64,000 bases of DNA from Cherax quadricarinatus (taxonomy: Eukaryota > Arthropoda > Malacostraca > Decapoda > Parastacidae): assembly GCF_038502225.1 (NCBI RefSeq), contig NC_091293.1:13811439-13875438 (forward strand), in the 5' to 3' direction. Under the pieces are notes generated by a model, which worked only from the letters and a program-made list of their open reading frames with translations, did no database searches and had not been told where the DNA came from. The stretch's first letter is position 1; each line of letters opens with the position of its first letter. The translations under genes and the position numbers were made by a program. This document shows, in pieces, positions 1 through 11,272 of this stretch.

Positions 1-1596
1 ACTGCCTCCACTACCTCACTTAACAGACTGTTCCACTTCCTGACAACTCTGTGACTCAAGAAATACTTCCTACCATCCCTGTGGCTCATCTGAATCTTCA
101 ACTTCCAATTGTGACACATTGTTGCTGTATCCCATCTCTGGAACATCCTGTCTCTGTCCATCCTGTCGATTCCTCCCAGTATTTTATATGTCATTATAAT
201 ATCACTCCTATCTTTCTTGTCCTCCAGTGTCGTTAAGTCGATTTCCCTTAACCTCTCCTCTTCGTACATAACAAGTAGCTCCGGGACTAGAATTGCTGCA
301 AACCTTTGCACTTTCACTAATTTCCTTATATGCTTGCCTAGGTGTAGGTTCCAAACTGGTGGTGCATACTCCAATATAGGAGTGACACGGTGTACAGGGT
401 TCTGAACGACTCCTTATTGAAGTGTCGAACTCTTATTCTAAGGATTGCTAGACGCCAGTATTCTGCAGCAGTTATTTGGTTGATGTGCACCTCAGATGTG
501 CTCGGTGTTATACTCACCCCATGATCCTTTTCCTTGGGTGATGTTCGTGGTCTCTGGCCCCCTAAACTCTACTCCGTCAGCAGTCTTCTTTGCTTTTCCC
601 AATCTTCATGACTTTGCATCTGGTGGGGTTGAACTCCAGGAGCCAGCTTCTGGAACAGGCCTACAGCCTGTCCAGTTTCATTTGTAGTTCTGCCTGGTCT
701 TCCTCTGATTGAATTCGTCTCATCAACTTCACATCATCTATAAATAGGGACACTTCTGAGCCTATTCCTTCCGTCATGTCGTTCACAACCCCGTTCGTTA
801 CAAGCTCCCACTCTGACACCATGACTCGCTGTTGTCTTCCTGACAGGTATTCCCTGAACCACTGTAGTGCCTTCCCTATTATATCTGCCTGGTTCTCCAA
901 CTTTTTGCACTAATCTCTTGTGTGAAACTGTGTCGAAAGCCTTCTTACAGTCCAAGAATACGCTATCTACCCCCCCCCCTCTCTCTTGTCTTATTACTGT
1001 CACCCTGTCATAGAACTTCAATAGGTTTGTGTCACAGGATTTCCCATCCCTGAAATCGTGCTGGTTGTCGTTGATAAGCTTATTCGTTTCTAGGTACTCC
1101 ACCACTCTTCTGATAATTTTCTCCATGACTTTGCATACTATACATATAAGAGACACTAATCTGTACTTGCTTCATGTCTGTTTCGTATTTTTTAAGTTGG
1201 GACTACATTTGCGGTCTTCCATACCTCAAGTAGTCGCCCTGTTTCGATGGATGATTTGAAGATTGCTTTTAGTGGTACATATAGCGCCTCTGCTCCCTCT
1301 CTCAAGACCCATGGAGAGATGTTATCTGGCCACTCAGAAGCCTCTTCTCTTCTTCCTTGGTTGTATGTATTGTGTCCAGCACTTGTTGGTGTACCCCCAC
1401 CTCTCTGTCTTTCTGGAGGAGTCCCTTCTGTCTCCTCTGTGAACACTTTGAATTTCATGTTGAGCTCCTCACATTCTTCTTGGTTGTTTCTTGTGATCTC
1501 CCCTCCTTCCTTTCTCAGTCTGATTGCTTGGTCCTTGATTGTTGTTTTTCTCCTAACGTGGCTGTACAACAGCTTTGGGTCAGATTTGACTGTCAC
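1..1596 (-). pseudogene. D1 reverse transcriptase remnant (copy A)
   Basis: Decayed RT domain. Minus-strand pieces at 1192-1596 (finger region; KTTIKDQAIRLRKEGG and VWKTANVVPT), 734-1156 (NDNQHDFRDGKSCDTNLLKF, then VFLDCKKAFDTV, which keeps the motif A Asp) and 661-900 (FIDDVKLMRRI where family members have FADDVKLMRR) align in order with the complete copy K. From 660 down to 1 the C-terminal thumb is recognisable only at DNA level. At least three frame changes and the FADD-to-FIDD change make it inactive. Confidence 0.8.
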
Positions 1597-2027
1597 TGCT
1601 ATGTCATTTTAGTATGGTTGTGGGTGACCCCTTCTTACCTGTGTATATTTATTTCTGGTTCGACGACTGCTCTCCCTATTCTCTTGGGTCCTTTGCCTTC
1701 TATACTTCTTCCATTCCCTAGCACACTTGGTTTTGGCCTCTCAACACCTGTTTGTGAACCAAGGACTCATCATGGTCGTCTCGTTATTTTTGTTACCCTT
1801 GGGTACAAACCTCTCCTTAGCTTCCTTGCATATTGTTGTCACATATTCCATCATCTCATTTACTGACTTTCCTGAACCTCATGCAGGAAATTCTTCATGC
1901 CTGTGTAGTCCCCTCTCTAGTAGTATGGCTTTATTCGTCCTGCCTTTCCTGTTTCCCTCTCCACTTGTAACTCTACTATGTATTCGAAGTTCAGAACCAT
2001 CATGTGGTCACTGGCCCTGAGGGGTCT

Positions 2028-2700
2028 TTAATATGTGATGTCCTCAATATCTGTGCTACTCAAGATGAATACTAGGTCTAGCATCACTGGTTCATCCTCT
2101 CTTCTCTCTCTGGTAGTGTCCCTTACGTGTTGGTACATGAGGTTTTCCAGTACCACCTCCATCATTTTAGCCCTCCACGTTTCTGGGCGCCCATGTCGCT
2201 CCAGGTTCTCCCAGTCAAATTTCTTGTGATTGAAGTCACCCACAATCAATATAGCTTTGCCCTGCTCGCATGAGAGAGCTTCTGGACACTTCAGCCAGTG
2301 TGTCAACCATCGCTCTGTTATTCTGATCATATTCTTAGCTTGGCTTCGTGCTGTTCTGTGGTGGGTTCTACATCACTGCAATTACCGCCTTGGGACCTCC
2401 ATACTAAAGTGTTCCTATTATGTAATCTCTTTCTTCTCCTCTGTCTCCTTTCTCCAGTTCATCAAAATCCTATTGATTTTTGTTAAGCAGTGCCACTCAT
2501 CCACTCCCTTTGTTCCCTCTGTCTTTCCTCAGGATCTGATATCCCATTGGAAAGATGGTATATGTTATCATTCCTGTGAGTTAGGTTTCTGTGAGAGCTA
2601 TGATGTCCGGTGATGTCTCTTTGATTCTTTCATGCCACTCCTCCCACTTATTCGTTATTCCATCAGCATTGGAGTACCATACCTTCAGTTGCCTCTCCAA
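2028..2700 (-). pseudogene. D1 AP-type endonuclease remnant (copy A)
   Basis: Exonuclease-endonuclease-phosphatase-fold domain that nicks target DNA for target-primed reverse transcription. The minus-strand piece 2028-2330 reads ILIVGDFNHKKFDWENLERH (GDFNH is the conserved endonuclease block) through MLDLVFILSSTDIEDITYER. The N-terminal half (2331-2700) is visible only as DNA similarity to the same region of copies I and K. Broken by frameshifts. Confidence 0.75.
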
Positions 2701-2943
2701 CACTGTTTTCTGAGGGTCTGTGGGGGTGGGGGACCTGGCAGTGTGCCGTGAGTTTCTATAGCATAGTGTGGGGTGGGGGCTGTAAGTGTGGATTGTGATT
2801 CGTCTTGGGATAGTGTGTTTATCTGTGGGATTCAGTGTGTGCTTCGCTTGCTGCTATGCCTGGCTCTGACTGTCCTCTGCTGATTCTGTCCTTGTCTCTC
2901 TTCCTAGCCCCTTTGGCTTCTGCGTCCTCTGCCTCAACTGTTG

Positions 2944-3141
2944 TCATTCTGTTCTTGTTCTGTTACACTCTAGGAACACCCTCTTGTATGTTGATGATTC
3001 CTTCAGCCGTGGTTTCTCTTGCAGGAACTTGTTCCACACCGTTTCTGTTTTGAAAATCAGTTTGACTAGCCGATTTCTTCTCTTCAGGTACTTTCCTATT
3101 CTTTGAAAATTTATTATCTCAGTCATGTCCTCCTCACCCAT
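2944..3141 (-). pseudogene. D1 ORF1 RRM-like fragment (copy A)
   Basis: 65 residues matching the RRM/C-terminal part of the D1 ORF1 region: NFQRIGKYLKRRNRLVKLIF, then LQEKPRLKESSTYKRVFLEC. The pattern (basic strand, 'ILQEKxRL', 'YKxVFLxxDRT') resembles the nucleic-acid-binding domain of LINE ORF1 proteins of the L1-ORF1p/transposase_22 type. It is a family inference without an alignment. Confidence 0.6.
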
Positions 3142-3446
3142 TTCTTTGATGATGTTTGCAATCTCCTGTTTTTCTTTATGCTATCTTTCATTGTGTCTCC
3201 TCCCTTCGCTCTGCTGAAGCCCATGAATAAACAATGATTTCTCCCTCTTCTCCTCCCATTGCCTTTCCCTTTGTGTCTTTGGGTCTCATTTGTACATAGC
3301 CATTATCTCCCTTATTTTTTCCTGTAACTCTTGGTGGCATGGTCGTGCCTCTGCATGGGACCTGTCACCTTCTCTATCTTCTCCCTTCCTCACTTTCTGC
3401 TATCCCTGCTCCTAACAGCTCTTTCCCTTCATTCCTCAGCCTTGCT

Positions 3447-3467
3447 TATATATATATATGTGTGTGT

Positions 3468-3518
<51 letters not shown>
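3447..3518 (+). repeat. (TA)n/(TG)n tract between D1 copies A and B
   Basis: Short TATATA run followed by an almost pure TG microsatellite. It begins where copy A's 5' end fades and stops at the TAC that starts copy B's degenerate 3' terminal repeat at 3519. In D1 sense this is the (CA)n tail of copy B. Confidence 0.95.
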
Positions 3519-3523
<5 letters not shown>

Positions 3524-4312
3524 ATGTATTTGTGAATGTAGGGGTCGAGTCTCAGCTGGAGACCTCTTCTGCTGGCCACTTCTGGTTTCACACTCTCTTC
3601 TGGCTGTGTGAGCCCTATCATACGCATTCTTAAAGCTATGTATGGATTCTTCCTCCAGAACTTCGCTGTATAGGTTGTTTCACTTCCTGACCACTCAAAG
3701 GCTTAATAAGTATTTCCTAACATTCCTGGGGTTCATCTGTGCTTTTAAGTTCGTGCTCTGACCTCTGTACCTTAAGCCAGTCGCCCAAATATCCTCTCTC
3801 TCTATCCACTCTGTCAATTCCTCCGAGTATTTTGTATGTCATGTCACCATGTCACCTCTGATCATTCTCTTCTCTAGTTTTGTCAGGTTAAGTTCCTCTT
3901 GCCTCTCCTCATAGGTCATACCCCTCCATCTCCGGGACTAGTTTCATTATAGTCCCAGAGCTTCTTTACATGTTTAACTAGATGTGGGTTCCATACAGGT
4001 GCTGCACACTCGAGGAGGCGCCTAATACATGCCGTGTATAGGGTGATGAATGCCTTCTAATTGATGTCCTGAAAGCTACCCTTAAATTTGCCTGTCTCGC
4101 GTTTGCTGCAGCGATTATTCAGTTGTTATGTTCCTCAGGCAATATGGCCGGAACTGTGGTCAACCCGAGATCCTTCTATTATCTTCAGCCTTTGTCCCCC
4201 GAGTCTGTACACTGTTCCTGGACATCTTTGCCCTTCTTTGCTGATCTACTCCTGTTGTTATTCTCCTCATTAGTTTCACATTATCTGCGAATAGGGACAC
4301 CTCTGACTCGAT

Positions 4313-4985
4313 TTATTCTGTTATGGCGTTCACACACACAAGAAACAGTACTGGTTCAAGTATTGACACTTGTGGAACCCCACTCGTCACACTCGCCCAT
4401 TTCAACGCCTCCTTCCTGACAGTAAGTTTATTCTTCCTTTCCATTAAGTATTCCCTGATCCACTGTAGTGCTTTCTCTGTAATTCCTCCTGCCTGCTCCT
4501 CTAGCTTTTGTCCCATCTCTTGTGGGGTCCTGTATAGAGTGCCGTCTTGCAGTCCAAGAATTTACATTCTAACTATCCTTCTTTCTGCTGCGTAACTTAG
4601 GTTACCTTATCATAGTATTCTAGCAGATTTGTGAGACAGGATTTACCACCTCGAAAACCGTGCTGGTTGCTGTTTATGAATCCATCCCATACCCGGTGCT
4701 CCACTACCCCTCTGATAACCTTCTCCTTAACCTTATGAACTATGATAGTGGCACTGACCTGTAATCCTATGTCACATGTCTGCTCCCTTTTGTGAGTATT
4801 GGGATTTCATCCACTGTTTTCCAGATCTCTGGAAATTTCCCTGTTTCAGTCGATCTTTTGAAGTTTGCTGTTAGTGGTTCACACTGTTCTTCTGCTCCTT
4901 CTCGCACAACCCTTGGAGAAATGTCTGGCCCCATTACCTTCGAGGTATGTAGTTCACTCAGTATTTCCTTCACCTCTCCTCTCAT
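4313..4985 (-). pseudogene. D1 reverse transcriptase remnant (copy B)
   Basis: Minus pieces 4313-4516 (ALQWIREYLMERKNKLTV, TSGVPQVSILEPVLFLVCVN, a decayed GVPQGSVLGPVLF block) and 4767-4985 (ELHTSKVMGPDISPRVVREG, then the EIWKTVDEIPI block). Frames are discontinuous and no catalytic Asp box is readable in frame. Dead copy. Confidence 0.7.
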
Positions 4986-5355
4986 TGTCTGGATTGTGTC
5001 TGGTACCGGTGGTGCACTATTTCTCTTTGATCATCTGGCAACGTTCCTGATTCCACTGAGAATATTTCCCTAAATCTTTTGCTCAGCTCCTCACAGACTT
5101 CCTGGTTATCCCTTCTTCTTTATTCTGCCTATTACGTTATCCTTCTTAGTTGTCTGATGTGGCTGTATATCAACTTTGGCTCAGATTTGGCTTTTGATGC
5201 TGTGCCATTCTGAAATTGCTGTTCTGTGTCTCTTCTTACACATGCATATTCATTTATGACTCTTCTGCTTGCTTCCCTATTCTCTGGCATTTTTTTTTTT
5301 GCATCCCATATGTCTTCAGTGCTCTCGGACTTTTAGCTTATGCTTCCCTGCACCT

Positions 5356-5676
5356 CTAGTTAAACCATGACCCCATTATATTATTGTCTTTGCTTCTGCT
5401 TTTAGGTATGAGTTTCTCTTCTGTCCCTCGACACTTCCCAGCTACATATTCCATCTTTTCATTTGCTGTCTTTTCTATTAGCTTCTTTTTCCATGACAAT
5501 CTTCTTAGGAATTGCTTCATACCATCATAGTCTCTTCTTTTGAAGTCAGGTTTGTCCTCTCCTTCATATTCTGTATTCATCACTACGTTCACTTCCACAG
5601 AGTCATCGAACCTCAGCAATGTGTGGTCGCTAGCACCAAGAGGCCTCATACTCGATGTCTCCCACATCAGAGCCAC
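5356..5676 (-). pseudogene. D1 endonuclease C-terminal remnant (copy B)
   Basis: 106 residues containing RPLGASDHTLLRFDDSVEV, equivalent to the RPLGASDHVVLxF block (SDH is the last conserved endonuclease motif), followed by the linker EKMEYVAGKCRGTEEKLIPK seen between endonuclease and RT in the other D1 copies. Fragmentary. Confidence 0.7.
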
Positions 5677-6073
5677 TTAGGGTGAGCACACAGTCCCGCT
5701 TCACTGATTCATCACCACCACTTTTCCCTAGTTGTTTTCCTGATTTGTTGATATATGAAGTTTTCCATCTCTACTTCCAACACCTTACCTTATAAGAAGA
5801 AGAACATAAGAAAGAAGGAACACTGCAACAGGCCTACTGACCCATGCGGAGCAGGTACATGTCCCCCACGGATTAGCCCAATGACCCACCCAATCTGGTC
5901 ATCTCCACTCAAGGAAGGAGCACGGCACCAGACTCAGCAGCACAAGCTAGTCAGGTCCAACTCACACCCACCCACACCCACTCATGTATACATCTAACCT
6001 ATTTGTAAAACTTCAAAACGTTTTAGCCTCAATAACTGTACTCGGGAGCTTGTTCCACTCATCCACAACTTTA

Positions 6074-7587
6074 TTACCAAACCAGAGCTTTCCTATATCC
6101 TTCCTGAATCTGATTTTTTTCCAACTTGAAACCATTGCTGCGAGTAATGTCTTGGCTGAAAATTTTCAGCACGCTATTTACATCCCCTTTATTTATTCCT
6201 GTTTTCCATTTATACACCTCGATCATATCCCCTCTAATTCCACGCCTTTCGAGAGAGTGCATATTCAGGGCCCTCAGTCTATCCTCATAGGGAAGATTTC
6301 TGATACATGAGATCATCTTTGTCATCCTCCTCTGTACGTTTTCCAGAGCATTTATTTCCATTCTGTAATAAGGTGACCAGAACTGTGCAGCATAGTCTAA
6401 ATGAGACCTAACCAAGGATATATAGAGCTAAAGAACAACCTGAGGACTTCTATTATTTATACTTCTAGATATGAAGCCAAGAATTCTGTTAGCTTTACTG
6501 CGAACACTATGCACTGTTGTCTTGGTTTTAGATTACTGCTAACCAGAATTCCTAAATCCTTTTCGCATCAGTAGTATTAAGATCTACATTATTTAGTTTA
6601 TATGTCGCATGGTTATTTTCCTGTCCAACACTTAGAACTTTGCATTTATCTTTATTAAACTGCATCTGCCACTTCTCCGACCATTGTATCAGTCTATTCA
6701 AATCATCTTGGAATGCTCTAGTGTCCTCATTAGAATGAATTGGACAGCCTATTTTGGTGTCATCAGCAAATTTGCTTATGCCGCTATTTATTCCCTCATC
6801 TATGTCGTTTATGTAAATTGTGAACAACAACGGGCCCAACACTGACCCCTGAGGAACACCGCTTGTGACGTGCTCCCATTCTGATTTCTCCCAATTTATG
6901 CAAACTCTCTGCTGCCTATTTGTCAGCCATGCCTCTACCCAGGAAAAAATTTCTCCTCCTATTCCGTGTGCCTTAAATTTCTTCAATAGCCTCTGATGTG
7001 GAACTCTATCGAAATCCTTACTGAAGTCCATATACACAATATCATATTCATTACCATGATCTACCTCCTCAAACACCTTAGTGACAAATGTTAGTAAATT
7101 CGTAAGACAGGAACGCCCCTTTGTAAAACCGTGTTGAGATTCATTAATCAATCTGTGCCTATCAAGATGGCTACGAATTGCTTCGACAATTATTGATTCC
7201 ATAAATTTTCTCACTATGGAGGTGAGGCTTATTGGTCTATAGTTCGAAGCCAAGGACCTGTCACCTGCCTTGTAAATAGGTATTGCATTTGTCATTTTCC
7301 ACTTATCAGGCACTATGCCAGTTTGTAGCGATATGTTAAAAAAATTAGCCAAAGGTATGCTAAGTTCCTCTTTACATTCCTTTAACACCCTTGCAAACAG
7401 TTCATCAAGGGCTGGGGGATTTGTTAGGTTTTAGTTTCTCTATTTGTCTGAGGACCATGTCACTAGTTACCGCAATCGTGCATAGTTTATTATCGTCCTG
7501 TTCTATATAATCTATTATTTCAGGAATATCGCTTGTATTTTCCTGGGTGAAAACTGAGAGGAAGTAGGTATTGAGAATTTCACACAT
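6074..7587 (-). pseudogene. D2 reverse transcriptase (copy C), frameshifted
   Basis: RT in three minus pieces. 7405-7587 holds the N-terminal 'VLRQIEKLKPNKSPSP' block. 6552-7388 (278 aa) holds NYRPISLTSIVRKFMESIIV, motif A YMDFSKDFDRV with its Asp, SGVPQGSVLGPLLFTIYIND, and the catalytic FADDTKIG box. 6074-6415 holds the thumb and C-terminus (VRSHLDYAAQFWSPYYRMEI, RNLPYEDRLRALNMHSLERR). The core 278-aa piece is intact with all catalytic Asp residues; breaks flank it. Copies the element RNA into the nicked chromosomal target. Confidence 0.9.
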
Positions 7588-7860
7588 ATCCTTATCACTG
7601 TCAGTGATCTAACCAGAGTTACTCTTAAGTGGGCCAATCTTGTCCCTAATCTTACTTCAGTATACCTGAAAGAACCCTTTTGGGTTAGTCTTCGAATCCC
7701 TTGCGACCTTAGCCTTATAACCTCTTTTTGCTTTTCTTATTCTTTTCTTTATTTCTCTCTTTAATTGAATATCTTGATTTCTTAACTGCCCATCCCCTGT
7801 TTTGATACGCCTATATATGCCTCTATTTTAACCAGTGAGATGTTTCAATCTATTGTTCTT
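7588..7860 (-). other. D2 endonuclease-RT linker
   Basis: Sequence between the endonuclease and RT pieces of D2 copy C. It is element-derived and lysine/arginine-codon rich on the minus strand with scattered stops. No separate gene is seen. Confidence 0.6.
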
Positions 7861-8921
7861 CTATTTTGGATAATTTTTGTTAGATCTAATTTCCCTACTC
7901 GGAACAAAAGTTGTCTGGGCAGCTAGAACTATGCTCTGAAAAACGTCATATTGGCAACCAAGATCACCTACCTGACCCATAGTCAGGACATCCCAGTTTA
8001 GCCCACCCAGGTAATTTTTCAGTCCCATGAAGTCCGCCAAGTGAAAATCTGGGACAGAGATTTGATTGCAGTTATCTGGGTGATTCCATGATATATTGAA
8101 ACTAAGTGATTTGTGATCACTTTCTCCAAGCTCATCATTAACCTCAAGATTATTAATTAGTGACTCTTTGTTGGTAAAAACCAAGTCAAGCAGATTGTTT
8201 CCTCTAGTTGGTTCCGTCACAACCTGTTCTAAAAAGCAATCCTGAACCGTATCAAGAAAGTCACTAGACTCAAGATTTCCTGTCATGTTGTTCCAATCAT
8301 TTTGTCTAAAGTTAAAATCTCCCATTATCACAACATTTTCATATCTAGATGCCTTATGAATTTCGTCCCATAACAGCTTACTGCACTCCCTATCAAGGTT
8401 TGGGGGCCTATAAATCACACCCAGAATTAATATGTCACGACCCTCGAGAAACTGTAGCCAAACAGATTCTGTGTTCGATGTTTCTAATCTTATATCATGT
8501 CTAAGACAACACTTTAAATTTTCTCTGACACACATCGCCACTCCACCTCCCGTCACGCTGACCCCATCAGTGTGTGGAATAGTTTATAACCCTGTATGTT
8601 GCATTCAGAAGGCATTTCTCTATCTTTCAGGTTGAACCAGGTCTCTGTTATACCAATAAAATCTATATTACCTACACTTGCAAGTAATCTTAGCACATCT
8701 ATCTTATTTCTTAGACTCCTACTATTTGTACAGTAAACCTTAAGGGAGCTAGTCACTCGTTGCCCTCTACTATCTCTCTTTGTTTGTTGATCAATTGATT
8801 TGCCATTACTTGCAACTTTATTTTGAATATTGTCTTTTAAACATATCCCTGAGGTATCCCGGTAATAACTGCTGTTTTTAATCCTAATACTGCAGCCTGA
8901 TTGTTTCCCACAAACACCCAT
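7861..8921 (-). pseudogene. D2 AP-type endonuclease (copy C), one frameshift
   Basis: Two overlapping minus pieces form one endonuclease. 8553-8921 ends with KVYCTNSRSLRNKIDVLRLL and IGITETWFN (Glu of the ITETW block). 7861-8556 continues with MTGGGVAMCVRENLKC, GVIYRPPN, VVIMGDFNFRQNDW and ELGESDHKSLSF. All usual blocks are present. The break is a single frame change near 8553. It would nick target DNA. Confidence 0.88.
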
Positions 8922-9100
8922 ACCTCTATAATCTATCAGTTTAAATTCTTAGACCACTCCATCCCCAGAGAGATGAACCCCATCCCTTGCATATATCATG
9001 TTTGCCAAAGAATGGGTCCCAGTTATCAATGAATGGGACTGCAAGTTCCTTGCAGTACCTGTCTAGCCAGAAATTTATACCAATTGCCCTAGACATCCAT

Positions 9101-9761
9101 TTATTTGATCACTCCCTTTCTAGGCAAGATGCTACATATGACTGGGATCCCTCCCTTAGACCTAACTACTTCTATGGCTGATCTGTACCTATCCAGCAGC
9201 TCCTGTCTCCTGCCCTTCCGAATGTCTTTACCCCCAGCACTAAGACAGATAATGAGCTTGTTCACATTACCTGACATAATATTATCCAACCTGCTGACTA
9301 TGTCACCAACATCAGCACCTGGAAGGCGCACACTGTCTGACCGTTCTGTTACTGTTACAAAAAGCACGGTCCATATATCTTACCTGAGAATCTCCTACTA
9401 TTAAAATATTCTTACCTTGATTAGCAGCGGGATCAGTGGTACCTTCAACCTCATTAACCACTGAAGTGCACTCGTCCTGGAGAACGGAGAATCGATTTCC
9501 TGCCTTCACATCTTCTCTGTTAACCCTACTTATCTTCCTTCTTCCTGAACTGTGAACCACTTGCCACTTAAAGCAGCTGCCACTATCACTGCTGGTGATC
9601 ATTTCCTCCTTACCAGCTAAATCCTTCTCACACTCACTTCCAAACTCATCTAGGCGAAGCTTCAGCCTCCTATTTTCCTCCTGAAGAAGTAAAACCTCCT
9701 TCTTCAACACTTTAGCCTGAGATTCTAAAACACTACAACAAGCCATTGTGCTTGGTAACAC
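9101..9761 (-). pseudogene. D2 ORF1: coiled coil plus SGNH-esterase-like domain
   Basis: Minus piece 9312-9761 starts near MACCSVLESQAKVLKKEVLL, a leucine-heptad coiled coil (EVLLLQEENRRLKLRL), and runs to NILIVGDSQVRYMDRAFC. Piece 9101-9367 continues in another frame with LPGADVGDIVSRLDNIMSGN, LIICLSAGGKDIRKG and IPVICSILPR. GDS and G-G-x-D match blocks I and III of SGNH/GDSL hydrolases; the block III Asn is read here as Lys (GGKD). Esterase-type ORF1 proteins are established for CR1 LINEs. The frame breaks after GDSQVRY. Confidence 0.8.
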
Positions 9762-9762
9762 C

Positions 9763-9928
9763 CCATGCTAACTCCCAGATCAGTAGCTCTGCGTTGCCCA
9801 TGTGGGCTCTTCTAGCTGCCTCAGTTATAATAATCATTACCCTGTTGTCAGCCTCATATTCCAGTCTCGGTTTCCTGCTGTTGAGCTGTGGTTTGTATAT
9901 CACTGTTATTACCACATTGGGTGCCTGC
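9763..9928 (-). mobile_element. D1 LINE copy B, 5' part (endonuclease)
   Basis: The minus strand reads VITVIYKPQLNSRKPRLEYE, RVMIIITEAARRAHMGNAEL, then LLIWELAWGV. These are diverged versions of VIIAVMYNPPQNCRRPREEY and the LLVMGDFNH region. This is the upstream continuation of the copy B endonuclease displaced by the D2 insertion. The segment is cut off at 9928, where copy E begins. Confidence 0.75.
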
Positions 9929-11272
9929 CTCCACTACACCAGTCTCCAGACTGTTCCGCTTCCTGACGATTCTATGACTGAAGAAATACTTCCTAACATC
10001 CTGTGACTCATCTGAGTCTTCAGCTTCGATCTGTGACCCTTTGTTGCTGTGTCTCATCTCTGGATCATCCTGTCTCTGTCCACCATGTCAATTTCTCTCA
10101 GTATTTTAAAAGTTGTTATCATGTCCCCCTCTCTCTCCTGTCCTCCTGTGTCGTCAGGTCGATTTCTCTTAACTTCTTCTCGTGGGACATACCGTTTAGC
10201 TTCGGGACTATACTCGTTGCAAACTTTTGCACTTTTTTCTAAATTCTTGATGTCCTTTACGAGGTGTGGGTTCCAGACTGGTGTTGCGTACTCCAGTATG
10301 TGCCTGTCGTACACTCTGTACAGAGTTCTGAATGATTCCTTACTGAGGTGCCTGAATGCTATTCTTATGATTGCTAGTCTTCCAAATGCTGCAGCAGCCA
10401 TTTGGCTGATGTGTGGTTCAGCAGATGTGCTCGGTATTATACTCACCCTAAGATCATTTTCCTTAAGTGAGGTTTGTAGTCTTTGGTCACCTAAACTGCA
10501 CTCTGTCCGTGATCTTCTTTGCCCTTCCCCGATCGTCATGACTTTGCACTTGGTGGGGTGGCTGGCTCTAGGAGCCAGTTGCTTGATCAGGCTTGTAGCC
10601 TGTCCAGACCCCTTCGTAGTCCTGCCTGGTTCTCATCCGACTGAATTCTTTTCATGAGCTTTACAACATCTACAAACAGGGACACTTCTGAGTCTGTCCC
10701 TTCTGTCATATCATTCACATATACCAGAAACAGCACCGGTCCTAAGACTGACCCCTGTGGATCCACTGAGAGACGTTATCCGGCTCCATCCCCTTTAAGA
10801 TATCTAGTTCACAAAGCAGCCTCTTCATCTCGTCCTCGGTTATATTTATTGTGCCCAGCACTTGATTGTGTACGACACCTCTCTGGCTTTCTGGAGTCCC
10901 TTGTGTCTCCACTGCAAATTCTTCTTTAAATTCCTTGCTGAGCTCTTCACACTCTTCTCGGTCGTTTGTTGTGACCTCCCCTGGTTTCTCAGCCTAATTT
11001 CCTGGTCCTTAACTGTTGTTCTCCTCCTGATGTGACTGTATAACAGCTTCGGGTATGACTTGGCTTTCGCTGCTTTGTCATTATCGTATTGTCGTTGGGC
11101 CTCATTTTCTAACACACTTAGTTTTAGCTTCTCTACATCTTTGGGTGAACCAAGGGTTCGTCTTGACCTTCTCACTGTATCTGTTGCCCTTGAGTGCGAA
11201 CCTCTTCTCTGCTTCTTTGCATATTGTTGTCACATATTCCATCATATACTGTTGTCATATATTCTTTCATGG
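9929..11272 (-). mobile_element. D1 LINE copy E (both ends truncated)
   Basis: D1 fragment lacking the last ~120 bp of the family 3' end and everything upstream of the endonuclease/RT linker. RT pieces on the minus strand: 10054-10539 (KAEPHISQMAAAAFGRLAII region; YRVYDRHILEYATPVWNPHL; NRPDDTGGQEREGDMITTFK) and 10846-11175 (KLLYSHIRRRTTVKDQEIRL). The middle RT (10540-10845), including the position of the Asp box, is out of frame. A short duplicated 'tgttgtcayatattc' at 11226-11262 marks the 5' boundary. Confidence 0.8.
10054..11175 (-). pseudogene. D1 reverse transcriptase remnant (copy E)
   Basis: Three-frame RT remnant of copy E covering the finger linker (10846-11175), a stop-riddled palm (10540-10845) and the thumb/C-terminus (10054-10539). 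No intact catalytic box. Orthologous order to copies F and K. Confidence 0.7.

Larger units (their letters stand above)
1..3446 (-). mobile_element. D1 LINE copy A (3' end outside window)
   Basis: Non-LTR retrotransposon of the main family here (D1), in minus orientation and entering at the window edge inside its 3' untranslated region. Reading the minus strand from 3446 downward it carries an ORF1 RRM-like piece, an endonuclease piece and reverse transcriptase pieces in different frames, in the same order as copies I and K. It is more diverged and more frameshifted than copies I, K and N, so it is an old copy. Its 5' side abuts a TATA/(TG)n tract that separates it from copy B. Confidence 0.85.
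3519..5789 (-). mobile_element. D1 LINE copy B, 3' part (interrupted by D2 copy C)
   Basis: Old D1 copy. Its 3' end (TACTTATGTATTTGTGAATG followed by AGGGGTCGAGTC) is a degenerate form of the family 3' end. The copy breaks at about 5789 inside the endonuclease (the stretch equivalent to AKMMEVVLENLM), where a D2 LINE starts, and resumes at 9763 with upstream endonuclease sequence. About 80 bp of endonuclease sequence is missing across the junction. Confidence 0.8.
5790..9762 (-). mobile_element. D2 CR1-like LINE copy C, near full length, nested in D1 copy B
   Basis: About 4-kb non-LTR element on the minus strand. From 5' to 3' it has an ORF1 with coiled coil and SGNH-esterase-like domain, AP endonuclease, RT, and a 3' end built on the 8-bp unit TTCTTATG, best seen in the plus-strand copy at 37718-37740. 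CR1-clade elements have an esterase-bearing ORF1 and short 8-bp terminal repeats, so CR1 is the best placement. The insertion splits D1 copy B (3519-5789 and 9763-9928). Several frameshifts make it inactive. Confidence 0.85.

Noticed and set aside
1357..2020. Plus-strand ORFs opposite the D1 LINEs (many, 1-38 kb) as genes
   Set aside because: They are antisense shadows of minus-strand LINE coding sequence, recur at homologous positions in different copies and show no domain.
3519..3560. tRNA or small RNA gene at D1 3' ends (GGTTGCAGGGGTCGAGTC resembles a T-arm, GGTTCGAGTC)
   Set aside because: Only a T-arm-like string is present; no acceptor or anticodon stems can be formed around it, and it recurs as LINE 3' UTR in every copy.
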